Shown in pieces: positions 43,574-51,798 of a stretch of 64,000 bases of DNA. The translations under genes and the position numbers were made by a program. Source of the DNA: Amycolatopsis acidiphila (GTDB taxonomy: Bacteria > Actinomycetota > Actinomycetes > Mycobacteriales > Pseudonocardiaceae); contig NZ_CP090063.1 of assembly GCF_021391495.1 (NCBI RefSeq), positions 7,440,001-7,504,000 on the forward strand, read 5' to 3'. The notes below the pieces were generated by a model. The model saw only the letters and a list, made by a program, of their open reading frames with translations, did not search any database and was not told the origin of the DNA. Position 1 is the first letter of the stretch. Each line of letters starts with the position of its first letter.

Positions 43574-44007
43574 CTACCAATCCTCAGGACTGCGAACACG
43601 AAATCACCGGGCCGTGCCTCCCCGAGGACACGCGACAGCACAGGTGCGGCTGGCACCCAATTGCTATCAGCACTCGTTCCGGTGATCAACTATCGGGGTA
43701 ACGCGGGCCGAGTCCGGGACCTGCGGAGATGTCGCATTTCCCGAGTTCGGCGAAAAGCAGGGGATACACCCGATCGGGTACACATGTGTAACGCAGGCGA
43801 TCACGTCCACTCGGTCAGGCGATCCGGCTTGCTCACCCTGTTGGGTGATGGCGGACACCATAGCGACTCTGGGCAAACGGCGCATCCCGGGTAGGTCGTT
43901 CGCTGCCGACAAGGCACAATCGGGCAGCACGACCCGGTGTTCCCAAAGTCGAACACGTGTTCTAGGATCTTGGCGTCGTACCCCACGAAGAGGGAGACCG
44001 CACCCGC
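43574..44007. other. Divergent intergenic region with two abutting palindromes
   Basis: 430 bp between ldt (minus) and the small basic protein (plus). The only strong structure is at 43768-43790: ACCCGATCGGGT followed, sharing one T, by TACACATGTGTA. Both are perfect. No coding frame with a plausible start was seen. Confidence 0.6.
43768..43790. promoter_or_regulatory. Tandem perfect palindromes (candidate operator)
   Basis: ACCCGATCGGGT (43768-43779) and TACACATGTGTA (43779-43790), each a perfect 12-bp palindrome, overlapping by one base. They lie 195 bp upstream of ldt and 217 bp upstream of the 44008 gene. The binding protein is unknown. Confidence 0.5.
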
Positions 44008-44445
44008 ATGAGCTTGGACACCACCACCGCCCCGCAGGAGCAGGCGACCGACGAGGAGGCCGCCGAGACCGGCGCCGCCCCTGTCGCGGAGAAGGCGGCC
44101 GATGCCGCCACGGCTCCGGCCGAAGAGGACGCGAAGCCCAAGCGTGGCCGTCCGAAGGGCGCTGCCGCCCGCAAGACCCGCACCGTCGAGCTCACGCTCA
44201 CCGTCACCGGCTCCGCCGATGGCGACTGGCAGGCGGAGCTGAAGCACGGCAGCACCTGGGTCGCCCGCGGCCTGGCGATCTCGGCTGCGGCAGTCTCCCG
44301 CGCGGCCAAGGAGCTGCACGGCGACCTGTCGACCCCGATCGACGAGGTCATCAACGAGGCCCGCGAACAGCAGAAGGCCAAGGTCGCCCAGCTCGAGGCC
44401 GAACTGGAGCAGGCGAAGCAGGCGCTCGCCGAGCTCGACGCCTGA
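44008..44445 (+). CDS. Small acidic/basic protein with AT-hook-like motif (unknown)
   Basis: 145 residues: an Ala/Glu-rich N-terminus, then KPKRGRPKGAAARK, which contains an AT-hook-like GRP core, a compact beta-like middle (TVELTLTVTGSADGDWQAELKHGSTWVARG), and a C-terminal coiled coil (REQQKAKVAQLEAELEQAKQALAEL). It looks like a nucleoid-associated or other DNA-binding protein, but I cannot name the family. Beyond the stop, another frame continues with Lys/Arg/Ala/Pro-rich, GRP-containing residues for about 60 codons, hinting at a lost tail. Confidence 0.75.
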   Translation: MSLDTTTAPQEQATDEEAAETGAAPVAEKAADAATAPAEEDAKPKRGRPKGAAARKTRTVELTLTVTGSADGDWQAELKHGSTWVARGLAISAAAVSRAAKELHGDLSTPIDEVINEAREQQKAKVAQLEAELEQAKQALAELDA

Positions 44446-44629
44446 CCTTCCCCAACGGCAGGACGGCTGGACGGCGCCGGCCCGGGCGATCAAGTCCGGG
44501 CGGCCGGAAGGCCGGGGTAGGCCCCGAGGTGGCTGCAAGAAGGCCGCTCAGCCCGAGGGCAGGGCGATCGCGGCCCAGCCGCGCAAGCCCGGGCGGGCGG
44601 CTGAAGAACCCGGCCGGGCAACGAGACTC

Positions 44630-44684
44630 GCCGGGGATGGATGTCCACTCGATCAGGCATCCGTCCCCGGCGTTCTGTTTTTGT
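44630..44684 (+). terminator. Rho-independent terminator
   Basis: Hairpin GCCGGGGATGGATG / CATCCGTCCCCGGC (one mismatch), 14-nt loop, followed by GTTCTGTTTTTG. Lies 185 bp after the 44008-44445 gene. Confidence 0.85.
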
Positions 44685-44775
44685 CCCCCTCAAGCTGTAC
44701 CGCGTCGTCGACCAGCAGGACGTGCGCGAAGGGCCGACCGGCCAGACTCGCCGGCGAATTGCCGCGGGAATTGAC

Positions 44776-44794
44776 TTAGGATAGCCGAAACTAA
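44776..44794. promoter_or_regulatory. Candidate IdeR/DtxR iron box upstream of the VIT transporter
   Basis: TTAGGATAGCCGAAACTAA matches the 19-bp iron box TTAGGTTAGSCTAACCTAA at about 15-16 positions, with both outer half-sites TTAGG and CTAA intact. It is 62 bp upstream of a putative Fe/Mn transporter gene. Confidence 0.65.
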
Positions 44795-44855
44795 CTGAGG
44801 CGAGCCTTTTCCGGGCACTCAAACAATAACATTCATCCTGTGTTTCAATAATGGG

Positions 44856-45584
44856 GTGACGGAAACACAGGACGCCACTTCGGCACACTCCCACGAGCCG
44901 CACCACGAGGGCCTCGGCAACAGGCTGAACTGGCTGCGCGCCGGCGTTCTCGGGGCCAACGACGGGATCGTGTCGGTGGCGGGCATCGTCGTCGGTGTCG
45001 CGGGCGCGACCACCGACCGCACCGCGGTGCTGATCGCCGGAATTGCCGGGCTGGTCGCGGGCGCCCTTTCCATGGCAGGCGGTGAATACGTCTCGGTCAG
45101 CACCCAGCGCGACACCGAACGCGCGATGTTGCGGCTGGAAAAGGAAGAACTGGCGACCATGCCGGAGGCCGAGGAACAGGAACTGGCCGAAATCTACGAG
45201 GACAAGGGGCTCTCCCCGGAGCTCGCGGCCCAGGTGGCCCGTGAGCTGACCGAGAAGGACGCGCTGCAGGCCCACGCCGAGGTCGAGCTCGGCATCGACC
45301 CCGACGAGCTCACCAGCCCCTGGCAGGCGGCCGGGGCGTCGCTGCTCTCGTTCTCGATCGGCGCACTGCTGCCGCTGCTCGCGATCGCGCTGCCGCCACT
45401 GTCGTGGCGGGTTTGGGCGTGCGTCATCGCCGTCGTCGCCGGGCTGTTCCTCACCGGTTACGTCAGCGCCCGTCTCGGCAACGCGCGGGCGCGCCGAGCG
45501 GTCCTGCGCAACGTCGGGGTCGGGCTGCTGACGATGCTCGTCACCTACTACGTCGGCGCGTTGTTCGACGTCGCCGCGCACTGA
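44856..45584 (+). CDS. VIT1/CCC1-family Fe2+/Mn2+ transporter
   Basis: 242 residues with five membrane helices. Family landmarks: LRAGVLGANDGIVSVAGIVVGVAGA at the start and GALSMAGGEYVSVSTQRDTERAML, then a cytoplasmic Glu-rich metal-binding loop (EKEELATMPEAEEQELAEIYEDKG) and EVELGIDPDELTSPWQAA. A His-rich N-terminus (HSHEPHHEG) could also bind metal. Members move iron or manganese out of the cytosol. Start is GTG 44856 with no ribosome site visible. The iron box upstream suggests IdeR control. Confidence 0.88.
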   Translation: MTETQDATSAHSHEPHHEGLGNRLNWLRAGVLGANDGIVSVAGIVVGVAGATTDRTAVLIAGIAGLVAGALSMAGGEYVSVSTQRDTERAMLRLEKEELATMPEAEEQELAEIYEDKGLSPELAAQVARELTEKDALQAHAEVELGIDPDELTSPWQAAGASLLSFSIGALLPLLAIALPPLSWRVWACVIAVVAGLFLTGYVSARLGNARARRAVLRNVGVGLLTMLVTYYVGALFDVAAH

Positions 45585-45638
45585 CCCGGCGCGCTTGGTC
45601 CACGGCACGAGAGCATCCTCGCCGGCCGCGTCAGGAGC

Positions 45639-47096
45639 TCACCGCACCCCGGACATCAGCTTGCGCACGAACGGGCTGATCAGCGCCAGCAGCACACCGA
45701 TCACGACGGCGACCGCGCCGAGGATCCCGAAGTACGGCGCCTCGTTGTCGGGGCTGTAGTACTCCGCCAGCGAGCCGGACAGCGCGGTGCCCAGCGAGAC
45801 CGACAGGAAGAACAGCGCGACCATCTGCGTGCGGAACGCCTCGGGCGCGAGCTTCGTCGACAGCGACAGGCCGACCGGCGAGAGCATCAGCTCCGCGAGC
45901 GTGAACACGAGCAGGATGCCGACCAGGCCAAGCAGCGGCGCGCTGTTCGGCCCGCCCCCCGCCATCGGCAGGAACAGCAGGAACGCGACACCCATGATGC
46001 CGGTGCCGAGCGCGAACTTGATGGGCGTCGACGGCTGGCGCTGCGCGAGCTTGGTCCACACCAGCGCGAACACCGGCGCGAGCACGATGATGAAGACCGG
46101 GTTGATCGACTGCACCCAGGACACGGGCATCTCCCAGCCGAACAGGTTCCGGTCCAGCCGCTTGTCCGAGTAGACCTCGACGACGGTGAACTGCTGCTGG
46201 TAGAGCGCCCAGAACGCGGCACTGGCGATGAACATCGGGATGAACGAGAGCACCCGCTTGCGCTCCACCGCCGTGACCTTGCGACTGGCCAGAATGACCG
46301 CGAAGTAGATCACCGCCGCGATGGCGACGATCCACACGACGACGTCGGAGAGGTTCGCCGCGGTCACCACGCCGGTCAGCAGCGCGACCACGACGGCGGC
46401 GACCACCACGGCGAGCACACCCGCGGCATGCGGCCGGTTCGCGGCCGGCAGCGGGTTCGGCACCTCGCGCGCCGAGGCAGGCAGGTTCCGGCGGCCCAGG
46501 GTGTACTGGACCAGGCCGAGAGCCATCCCGACGGCGGCGAGCCCGAACCCGAGGTGGAAGCCGACGGTGCTCTGCGCGAGTCCGGTGAGCAGCGGCCCGA
46601 CGAACGCGCCGAGGTTGATGCCCATGTAGAACAGGCTGAACCCGCCGTCGCGCCGCTCGTCGTGCTCCCCGTAGAGGGTGCCGACGACCGAGGTCGCGTT
46701 GCCCTTGAGCCCGCCGCTGCCGAGCGCGACGCACACGAGGCCGACGCCGACCCCGGTGTAGCCGGGCAGCAGCGCGAGCGCGATGTGCCCGATCATGATC
46801 AGCACGGCGCTGTAGAACAGGGTGCGCTCGGCGCCGAGCAGCCGGTCGGCGACCCAGGCGCCGACGATCGTCGACAGGTAGACGAGCCCGCCGTAGGCAC
46901 CCACGATGCTGGTGGCGGTGGCCTCCGGCATCGCGAGCCCGCCCTGGGCGACGGAGTAGTACAGGTAGATGGGCAGGATGCCCAGCATCCCGTAGTAGGA
47001 GAAGCGCTCCCACATCTCGACGCCGAACAGGTTCGCGAGCCCGAGTGGGTGCCCGAAGAACCTGGTGTCCGGTTTGCCCTCGGTGGAGGTGGCCAT
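45639..47096 (-). CDS. Proton-coupled di/tripeptide transporter (POT family)
   Basis: 485 residues, 14 helices. GVEMWERFSYYGM contains the ExxERF proton-coupling motif; FYMGINLGAFVGPLLTG is the second POT signature. Imports small peptides, which could include stem peptides released by the nearby wall-degrading enzymes, but that is inference. ATG 47096 is preferred to the longer shifted frame. Convergent with the VIT gene. Confidence 0.92.
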   Translation of the reverse strand: MATSTEGKPDTRFFGHPLGLANLFGVEMWERFSYYGMLGILPIYLYYSVAQGGLAMPEATATSIVGAYGGLVYLSTIVGAWVADRLLGAERTLFYSAVLIMIGHIALALLPGYTGVGVGLVCVALGSGGLKGNATSVVGTLYGEHDERRDGGFSLFYMGINLGAFVGPLLTGLAQSTVGFHLGFGLAAVGMALGLVQYTLGRRNLPASAREVPNPLPAANRPHAAGVLAVVVAAVVVALLTGVVTAANLSDVVVWIVAIAAVIYFAVILASRKVTAVERKRVLSFIPMFIASAAFWALYQQQFTVVEVYSDKRLDRNLFGWEMPVSWVQSINPVFIIVLAPVFALVWTKLAQRQPSTPIKFALGTGIMGVAFLLFLPMAGGGPNSAPLLGLVGILLVFTLAELMLSPVGLSLSTKLAPEAFRTQMVALFFLSVSLGTALSGSLAEYYSPDNEAPYFGILGAVAVVIGVLLALISPFVRKLMSGVR

Positions 47097-47167
47097 CGCC
47101 GACGCGTCCTTTGTGGTCTAGACATTGTTGGCGATTCACATACTAAAACGCTCGTACTGTTGCCCCG

Positions 47168-47241
47168 CAGGTGGCAGGTAGAGTGCCAGGAGGTGCGCCG
47201 GGAAGTCTGGTCGGCAAGACTCGATCGACCGACCCCGGGAG
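47168..47241 (+). promoter_or_regulatory. Probable Li+ (nhaA-I) riboswitch upstream of nhaA
   Basis: A hairpin GGCA-N7-TGCC (47173-47187) is followed by GTGCGCCGGGAAGTCTGGTCGGC. AGTCT (47204-47208) pairs with AGACT (47217-47221), while GGTCGG (47209-47214) pairs with CCGACC (47229-47234), making an H-type pseudoknot. The last strand ends two bases before the GGGAG ribosome site of nhaA, so ligand-dependent access to it is easy to imagine. Pseudoknot, CGCCGGGAAG core and gene context all fit the nhaA-I/Li+-I class as I remember it. Confidence 0.65.
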
Positions 47242-47247
47242 CCGTTC

Positions 47248-48435
47248 GTGCCGAAACCTCGCGTCGTCCAGGAATTCGCCCGCTACCTGCGGACCGAGAC
47301 CACCGGCGGGATCATCCTGCTCGCCACGACGGCGGTCGCCCTGCTGTGGGCCAACTCACCGCTGGGTGACGCCTACCGCGCCCTCCGTGACTTCCACCTC
47401 GGCCCGCACTTCCTGCACCTTGACCTGTCGGTCGGCGACTGGGCGAAGGACGGGCTGCTCGCGTTGTTCTTCTTCGTCGCGGGACTGGAGCTCAAGCGCG
47501 AGCTCGTCATCGGCGAGCTGTCCCGGTTCAAGCAGGCGGTACTGCCGATCGTCGCCGCGCTCGGCGGGATGGTCGTGCCCGCGTTGCTCGCGCTCGGCGT
47601 CGCGTGGGGGACGCCGGGGATCGACCGCGCCTGGGCCATCCCGGTGGCGACGGACATCGCGTTCGCACTCGGTGTGCTGGCGCTGACCGGCTCGAACCTG
47701 CCCAGCAGCGCGCGGGTGTTCCTGCTCTCGCTCGCGGTGGTCGACGACCTGGGGGCGATCGTGCTGATCGCCGTGCTGTTCACCACCGGTTTCAACCTCG
47801 TGGCGGCGGCCGTCGCCGTGGTCGCGCTCGCCCTCTACGCCTGGCTACAGCATCGGCGCGTGCGCACACCCTGGCTGTACGTCCCGCTCGCCGTCGTCGT
47901 GTGGTGCAGCGTGCACACGACCGGCATACACGCGACGATCGCCGGGGTGGCCCTGGGTCTGCTGACCCGGGTCCGCCCCGACCCGGGCGAGGAGGAGGCG
48001 CCGGCGCTCCGGCTCGAGCACCGGCTGCAGCCGTGGTCGGCCGCGGTGGCGGTGCCGGTGTTCGCACTGTTCGCCGCCGGCATCGAGATCGACGGCCGGT
48101 CGCTGGCCGAGGTCTTCACCACCGCGCTCCCGCTCGCGGTGCTCGCCGGTCTCGTCGTCGGCAAGGCGGTGGGCATTCTCGGCGCGTCCGCGCTGGCCGT
48201 CTCGCTGGGGATCGCCGAACGCCCGCAGGGCACCGGCTGGCGCGACCTGGCCGCGTTGTCGCTGCTCGGCGGGGTCGGGTTCACGGTGAGCCTGTTGATC
48301 TCCGAGCTCGCGCTGCCCGGCGCGGCCGGCGATCGCGCCAAGGCCGCGGTGCTGGTGGCCTCGGCGATCGCGTCGCTCGGCGCGGCCGTATTGCTGCTCC
48401 GGCGCAACAAAGTACACGGCGCGCGGGAGGACTGA
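47248..48435 (+). CDS. nhaA: Na+/H+ antiporter NhaA
   Basis: 395 residues, 12 helices. Exchanges cytoplasmic Na+ or Li+ for protons. The functional aspartates are present: ATDIAFALGVLAL (Asp133 equivalent) and AVVDDLGAIVLIAVLF (Asp163/164). FFFVAGLELKRE is also characteristic. Start GTG 47248 lies 6 nt after GGGAG. Preceded by a structured leader likely to sense Li+. Confidence 0.95.
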   Translation: MPKPRVVQEFARYLRTETTGGIILLATTAVALLWANSPLGDAYRALRDFHLGPHFLHLDLSVGDWAKDGLLALFFFVAGLELKRELVIGELSRFKQAVLPIVAALGGMVVPALLALGVAWGTPGIDRAWAIPVATDIAFALGVLALTGSNLPSSARVFLLSLAVVDDLGAIVLIAVLFTTGFNLVAAAVAVVALALYAWLQHRRVRTPWLYVPLAVVVWCSVHTTGIHATIAGVALGLLTRVRPDPGEEEAPALRLEHRLQPWSAAVAVPVFALFAAGIEIDGRSLAEVFTTALPLAVLAGLVVGKAVGILGASALAVSLGIAERPQGTGWRDLAALSLLGGVGFTVSLLISELALPGAAGDRAKAAVLVASAIASLGAAVLLLRRNKVHGARED

Positions 48436-48464
48436 CCGAGCCTCGCCGGCCGACACATGGCACG

Positions 48465-48959
48465 ATGACCCCCGTGAGCAGCCAGGAGCACGAACACAAC
48501 GGCCCAGACGGCCTCGGGGCCGTGCCCTACATCCCCTTGTCGAGCGACGACGGCGCCGACGCGACGAACGGTCAGTCCATCGGCAGCCTCGTCAGCCAGG
48601 CCACGCAGCACCTCTCGACACTGGTGCGCGCCGAGGTCGAGCTGGCCAAGTCGGAGGTCGCGGGCGAGGTCAAGAAGGGCATCAAGGGCAGCGTCTTCTT
48701 CGTCATCGCCGGCGTGGTCGCGCTCTACAGCTCGTTCTTCTTCTTTTTCTTCCTCGGCGAGCTGCTCTCGGAGTGGCTCAAACGCTGGGCCGCGTTCCTC
48801 ATCGTGTTCGGCCTGATGCTGCTGGTCGCCGGGTTCTTCGGCTTCCTCGGGTTCCGCAAGCTCAAGAAGCTGCGCGCACCCGAACGCACGATCACCAGCG
48901 TCAAGGACACCGCCGCGGCGCTCAAGCCCCGGCGGGAGGCCGTCCCCGAGCACGGCTGA
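48465..48959 (+). CDS. Phage-holin-like family membrane protein (DUF1469/Actinobacterial holin-X type)
   Basis: 164 residues. A hydrophilic N-terminal 45 residues, then SLVSQATQHLSTLVRAEVELAKSEVAGEVKKG, an amphipathic helix characteristic of these proteins, and two membrane helices (VFFVIAGVVALYSSFFFFFF and FLIVFGLMLLVAGFFGFL). Despite the name there is no lysis evidence; in actinobacteria these are house-keeping membrane proteins next to the EphE/marP genes. ATG 48465 or GTG 48474 may start it. Confidence 0.82.
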   Translation: MTPVSSQEHEHNGPDGLGAVPYIPLSSDDGADATNGQSIGSLVSQATQHLSTLVRAEVELAKSEVAGEVKKGIKGSVFFVIAGVVALYSSFFFFFFLGELLSEWLKRWAAFLIVFGLMLLVAGFFGFLGFRKLKKLRAPERTITSVKDTAAALKPRREAVPEHG

Positions 48960-48973
48960 GCACTCCCGACCCC

Positions 48974-49915
48974 GTGCAGCCGCCCGATCCGTCGACCGTC
49001 CGGATTGACGGCCCGTGGACGCACCACGACGTGTCCGCCAACGGCATCCGGCTGCACGTCGCCGAGGCCGGCAGCGGGCCGATGGTCCTGCTGCTGCACG
49101 GGTTCGCCGAGTTCTGGTGGGCGTGGCGGCACCAGCTGGTGTCCCTCGCCGACGCCGGGTTCCGGGTGGTCGCCGCGGACCTGCGCGGCTACGGCGACTC
49201 GGACAAGCCGCCGCGCGGCTACGACGCGTGGACCCTCGCCGGTGACGTCGTCGGCCTGGTCCGCGCGCTCGGCGAACGCCGGGCGCACCTCGTCGGGCAC
49301 GCGTGGGGCGGCATGCTCGCCTGGACGGCGGCCGCACTGCACCCGCGGCTGGTCACGTCCGTGAGCGTGCTCGGCGGCGCGCATCCCCTGGCCTTCCGGG
49401 CGGGCGTGGGCGGCACCGCGCTACGGCGCAAGCAGCGCAGCCAGACCCGCGCGATGGGACACCTGTTCCGCTTCCAGGTGCCGATCGCGCCCGAGCGCAG
49501 GCTGGTCGCCAACGACGGGGCGTTCGTGGAACAGCTCGTCCGCGCCTGGTCCGGTCCGCAGTGGACCCACGCGGAGGACTTCGCCGAGACCGTGCGCACC
49601 TTCCGGCAGGCGATGCTCATCCCCGGCGTCGCGCACAGCGCGCTGGAGTACTACCGCTGGGCGTTCCGCGCCCAGTTCCGCGGCGAAGGCCGCCGTTTCA
49701 CGAGCGCCGTCGGCACCCGGGTGAGCGTGCCCGTGCTGCAGATCCACGGCGAAGCCGATCGGTGCGTGCTCATCGAGACCGCGCGCGAGTCCGCGCCGTG
49801 GCAGGGCCCGTACTCCCGGTTCGAATCGCTCGCCGACGTGGGGCACTTTCCGCATCTGGAAGACCCGGCGCGGACCGACAAGGCGCTGCTCGGGTTCCTG
49901 ACCAGCCGCTCGTAG
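48974..49915 (+). CDS. Alpha/beta hydrolase of the epoxide hydrolase type (EphE-like), nucleophile replaced
   Basis: 313 residues. HGFAEFWWAWRHQL is the oxyanion-hole HGxP-like region and RGYGDSDKP is typical of epoxide hydrolases. The nucleophile elbow reads LVGHAWGGMLAW, so the expected Asp (GHDWGG) or Ser is Ala. The late catalytic positions VLQIHGEADRCVL and VGHFPHLEDP look intact. Either a different residue acts or the protein is not a hydrolase. Start is GTG 48974, 14 bp after the holin-like gene, so the two are co-transcribed. Confidence 0.85.
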   Translation: MQPPDPSTVRIDGPWTHHDVSANGIRLHVAEAGSGPMVLLLHGFAEFWWAWRHQLVSLADAGFRVVAADLRGYGDSDKPPRGYDAWTLAGDVVGLVRALGERRAHLVGHAWGGMLAWTAAALHPRLVTSVSVLGGAHPLAFRAGVGGTALRRKQRSQTRAMGHLFRFQVPIAPERRLVANDGAFVEQLVRAWSGPQWTHAEDFAETVRTFRQAMLIPGVAHSALEYYRWAFRAQFRGEGRRFTSAVGTRVSVPVLQIHGEADRCVLIETARESAPWQGPYSRFESLADVGHFPHLEDPARTDKALLGFLTSRS

Positions 49916-49921
49916 GCGGGC

Positions 49922-51118
49922 TCAGGCGGCGCAGGAACCGGTGCTGACCCGTGCGCTCAGCGCCGGCGCCTCCTCGATCACCGAGCTGACCTGCTTGGTG
50001 GTGAGGGTGAACCCGGTGTCGGCGTCCTCGACCGAGGCACCGAACACGACGCCGACCACCTCGCCCGACGGCGTCACCAGCGGGCCACCGGAGTTGCCGC
50101 TGCGGACCTGCGCACGCACCGTGAACACGTCCCGTCGCACGGTGCGCGAGTCGTAGATGTCCGGGCCCTGCAGGGTGATCTCGTTGCGGATGCGGCCCGC
50201 CGTCGCGGTGTACGGGCCGTCGAGCGGGTAGCCGAGCACGATCGTGCTGTCACCCGCCCGTCCCGAGGTCGGCGAGATGGTCAGCGGGGTGGCCTGCAGC
50301 CGCGGCACGGCCAGCACCGCGATGTCGACCTCGGGGTCGAAGTACACGACGCGCGCGGGCAGCCTGCCCTGCGACGTCTCGACCGCCGTCTCGTCCGTGC
50401 CGGCCACCACGTGCGCGTTCGTCATCACGCGCTGCGGCGCGATCACGAACCCACTGCCCTCCAGCGCCCGCGAGCACGACGACGCGGTGCCGCGGATCTT
50501 CAGCACGCTGCCACGCAACTGCTGCACGACCGTGCTGCTCTGCAGGCTCGTGTCCGGCGGCGCGGTCTCGTTGATCTGCGTCTTCTGGAACGGATCCACA
50601 ATGGAGGGGAAGCCGGAGACGTCGAGCAGTTTGCGCAGGTCCGCGGGCAGCCCCTCGGCCGCCGCGGGCATCGCCTTGTCGACCGCGCCGAGCACGGCCG
50701 AGTTGTTGATCGCCTTGGCCAGCCCGGGCAGCGCGGCGACGCCGGTGAGCGGCACCGCGATCAGCCAGGCCACGACGAACACCACGACGCCCTGCACGAT
50801 CGCGCCCAGGGTCTGGTCGATGCCGCTGAGCTTGTCGGTGTTGATCCGGCTCTTGACCGCGTGCTTGATCCGGCGCCCGACCCACACCCCGAGCGTCTCG
50901 CCGAGCGCGACCAGGAACACCACGGTCGCGACGGCGAAGGCGACCTTGGCCGCGGGGTTGGCGAACAGGTCGACCACCAGCGGCGCGACGCGGATGCCCA
51001 GCACCGCCCCGCCGACCACGCCGACCAGCGCGGGCAGCGCGATCACGGCCCCCTGGCGCGCGCCGGAGATGGCGGCGAGCAGCGCCAGCACGACCACGAG
51101 GACGTCGACCCAGTTCAT
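49922..51118 (-). CDS. marP: Membrane-anchored serine protease MarP
   Basis: 398 residues. Four N-terminal membrane helices form a CvpA-like domain (residues 1-150); a periplasmic trypsin-like domain follows with triad His (VMTNAHVV), Asp (PEVDIAVLA) and Ser (RSGNSGGPLV). Cysteines in TASSCSRALEG and at the C-terminal STGSCAA probably form the regulatory disulphide known for the M. tuberculosis enzyme, which protects against acid and oxidative stress and activates a wall hydrolase. ATG 51118 overlaps the NUDIX stop (ATGA). Confidence 0.94.
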   Translation of the reverse strand: MNWVDVLVVVLALLAAISGARQGAVIALPALVGVVGGAVLGIRVAPLVVDLFANPAAKVAFAVATVVFLVALGETLGVWVGRRIKHAVKSRINTDKLSGIDQTLGAIVQGVVVFVVAWLIAVPLTGVAALPGLAKAINNSAVLGAVDKAMPAAAEGLPADLRKLLDVSGFPSIVDPFQKTQINETAPPDTSLQSSTVVQQLRGSVLKIRGTASSCSRALEGSGFVIAPQRVMTNAHVVAGTDETAVETSQGRLPARVVYFDPEVDIAVLAVPRLQATPLTISPTSGRAGDSTIVLGYPLDGPYTATAGRIRNEITLQGPDIYDSRTVRRDVFTVRAQVRSGNSGGPLVTPSGEVVGVVFGASVEDADTGFTLTTKQVSSVIEEAPALSARVSTGSCAA

Positions 51119-51798
51119 CGTGTCTCCCATTCGTGCTCGCGCAGTGCCGCCTCGAGGTCGCGGACGTCGCCGCGGTCCCAGTCGCGCTCCCATCCGCCCA
51201 GGGAGAGCAGCACCGAAAGCAGCCCGGCGGTGAAGCCCCAGACGAACATGCCGTCCACGGCGAACGCCGGTCCCTTGTAGTCGGTGCCTGGACGCCGTAC
51301 CTGGAAGCGGTTGCCCGGATCGGCCAGGTCGCTCAGCGCCACTCTCGCCACCGCCGCGGTCTCGCCCGCGTCGACGGCGTGCACCGGCGAGGGAGTCTGC
51401 CAGTGCGCGAGCACCGGTGTCACGGCGAACCGCGAAACCGGCACGAACAACTCGGGCAACACGGCCACCGGGCGCACTCCGGCCGGGTCGACGCCTGTCT
51501 CTTCTTCCGCTTCGCGCAAAGCCGTGCCGACCACGCCGTCGTCACCGTCCTCGGCGCCGCCGCCGGGAAAGGCGACCTGGCCGGCGTGCGAGCCGAGCGT
51601 GTCGGCTCGACGCAGCAGCAGCACGTCCGGGCCACTCGGACCTTCGCCCATGAGGATGAGCACGGCCGCGGAGCGGGAGTAGGAGTTCTGCGGCGGGGAG
51701 AACCGCGTAAACGCACTCGAGTCGAGCTCGCCGCTGATCTCGACCAGCGGGCGCAGCCAGGCGGGGACGGAGCCCGCGTCGACGAGCGGACCGTTCAC
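51115..51798 (-). CDS. NUDIX hydrolase, CoA pyrophosphatase type
   Basis: 227 residues. Nudix box FPGGGAEDGDDGVVGTALRE followed by AEEETGVDP. The preceding LLLRRADTLGSHAGQVAFPGG is the extended CoA-pyrophosphatase (NudL) pattern. Predicted to cleave CoA or acyl-CoA to 4'-phosphopantetheine and ADP. Coupled to marP and to the thioredoxin-like gene by 4-bp overlaps on both sides. Confidence 0.88.
   Translation of the reverse strand: MNGPLVDAGSVPAWLRPLVEISGELDSSAFTRFSPPQNSYSRSAAVLILMGEGPSGPDVLLLRRADTLGSHAGQVAFPGGGAEDGDDGVVGTALREAEEETGVDPAGVRPVAVLPELFVPVSRFAVTPVLAHWQTPSPVHAVDAGETAAVARVALSDLADPGNRFQVRRPGTDYKGPAFAVDGMFVWGFTAGLLSVLLSLGGWERDWDRGDVRDLEAALREHEWETR

Noticed and set aside
43845..44774. 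309-codon plus-strand frame overlapping the 44008 gene
   Set aside because: Arg/Gly/His-rich shadow of the 44008-44445 coding sequence with no start signal.
44771..44799. TTGACT as the -35 of the VIT promoter
   Set aside because: No acceptable -10 lies 16-19 bp downstream, so the promoter was not annotated although the iron box was.
47604..48464. Upstream extension of the holin-like frame through nhaA
   Set aside because: Out-of-frame reading of nhaA; the real protein starts at 48465 or 48474.
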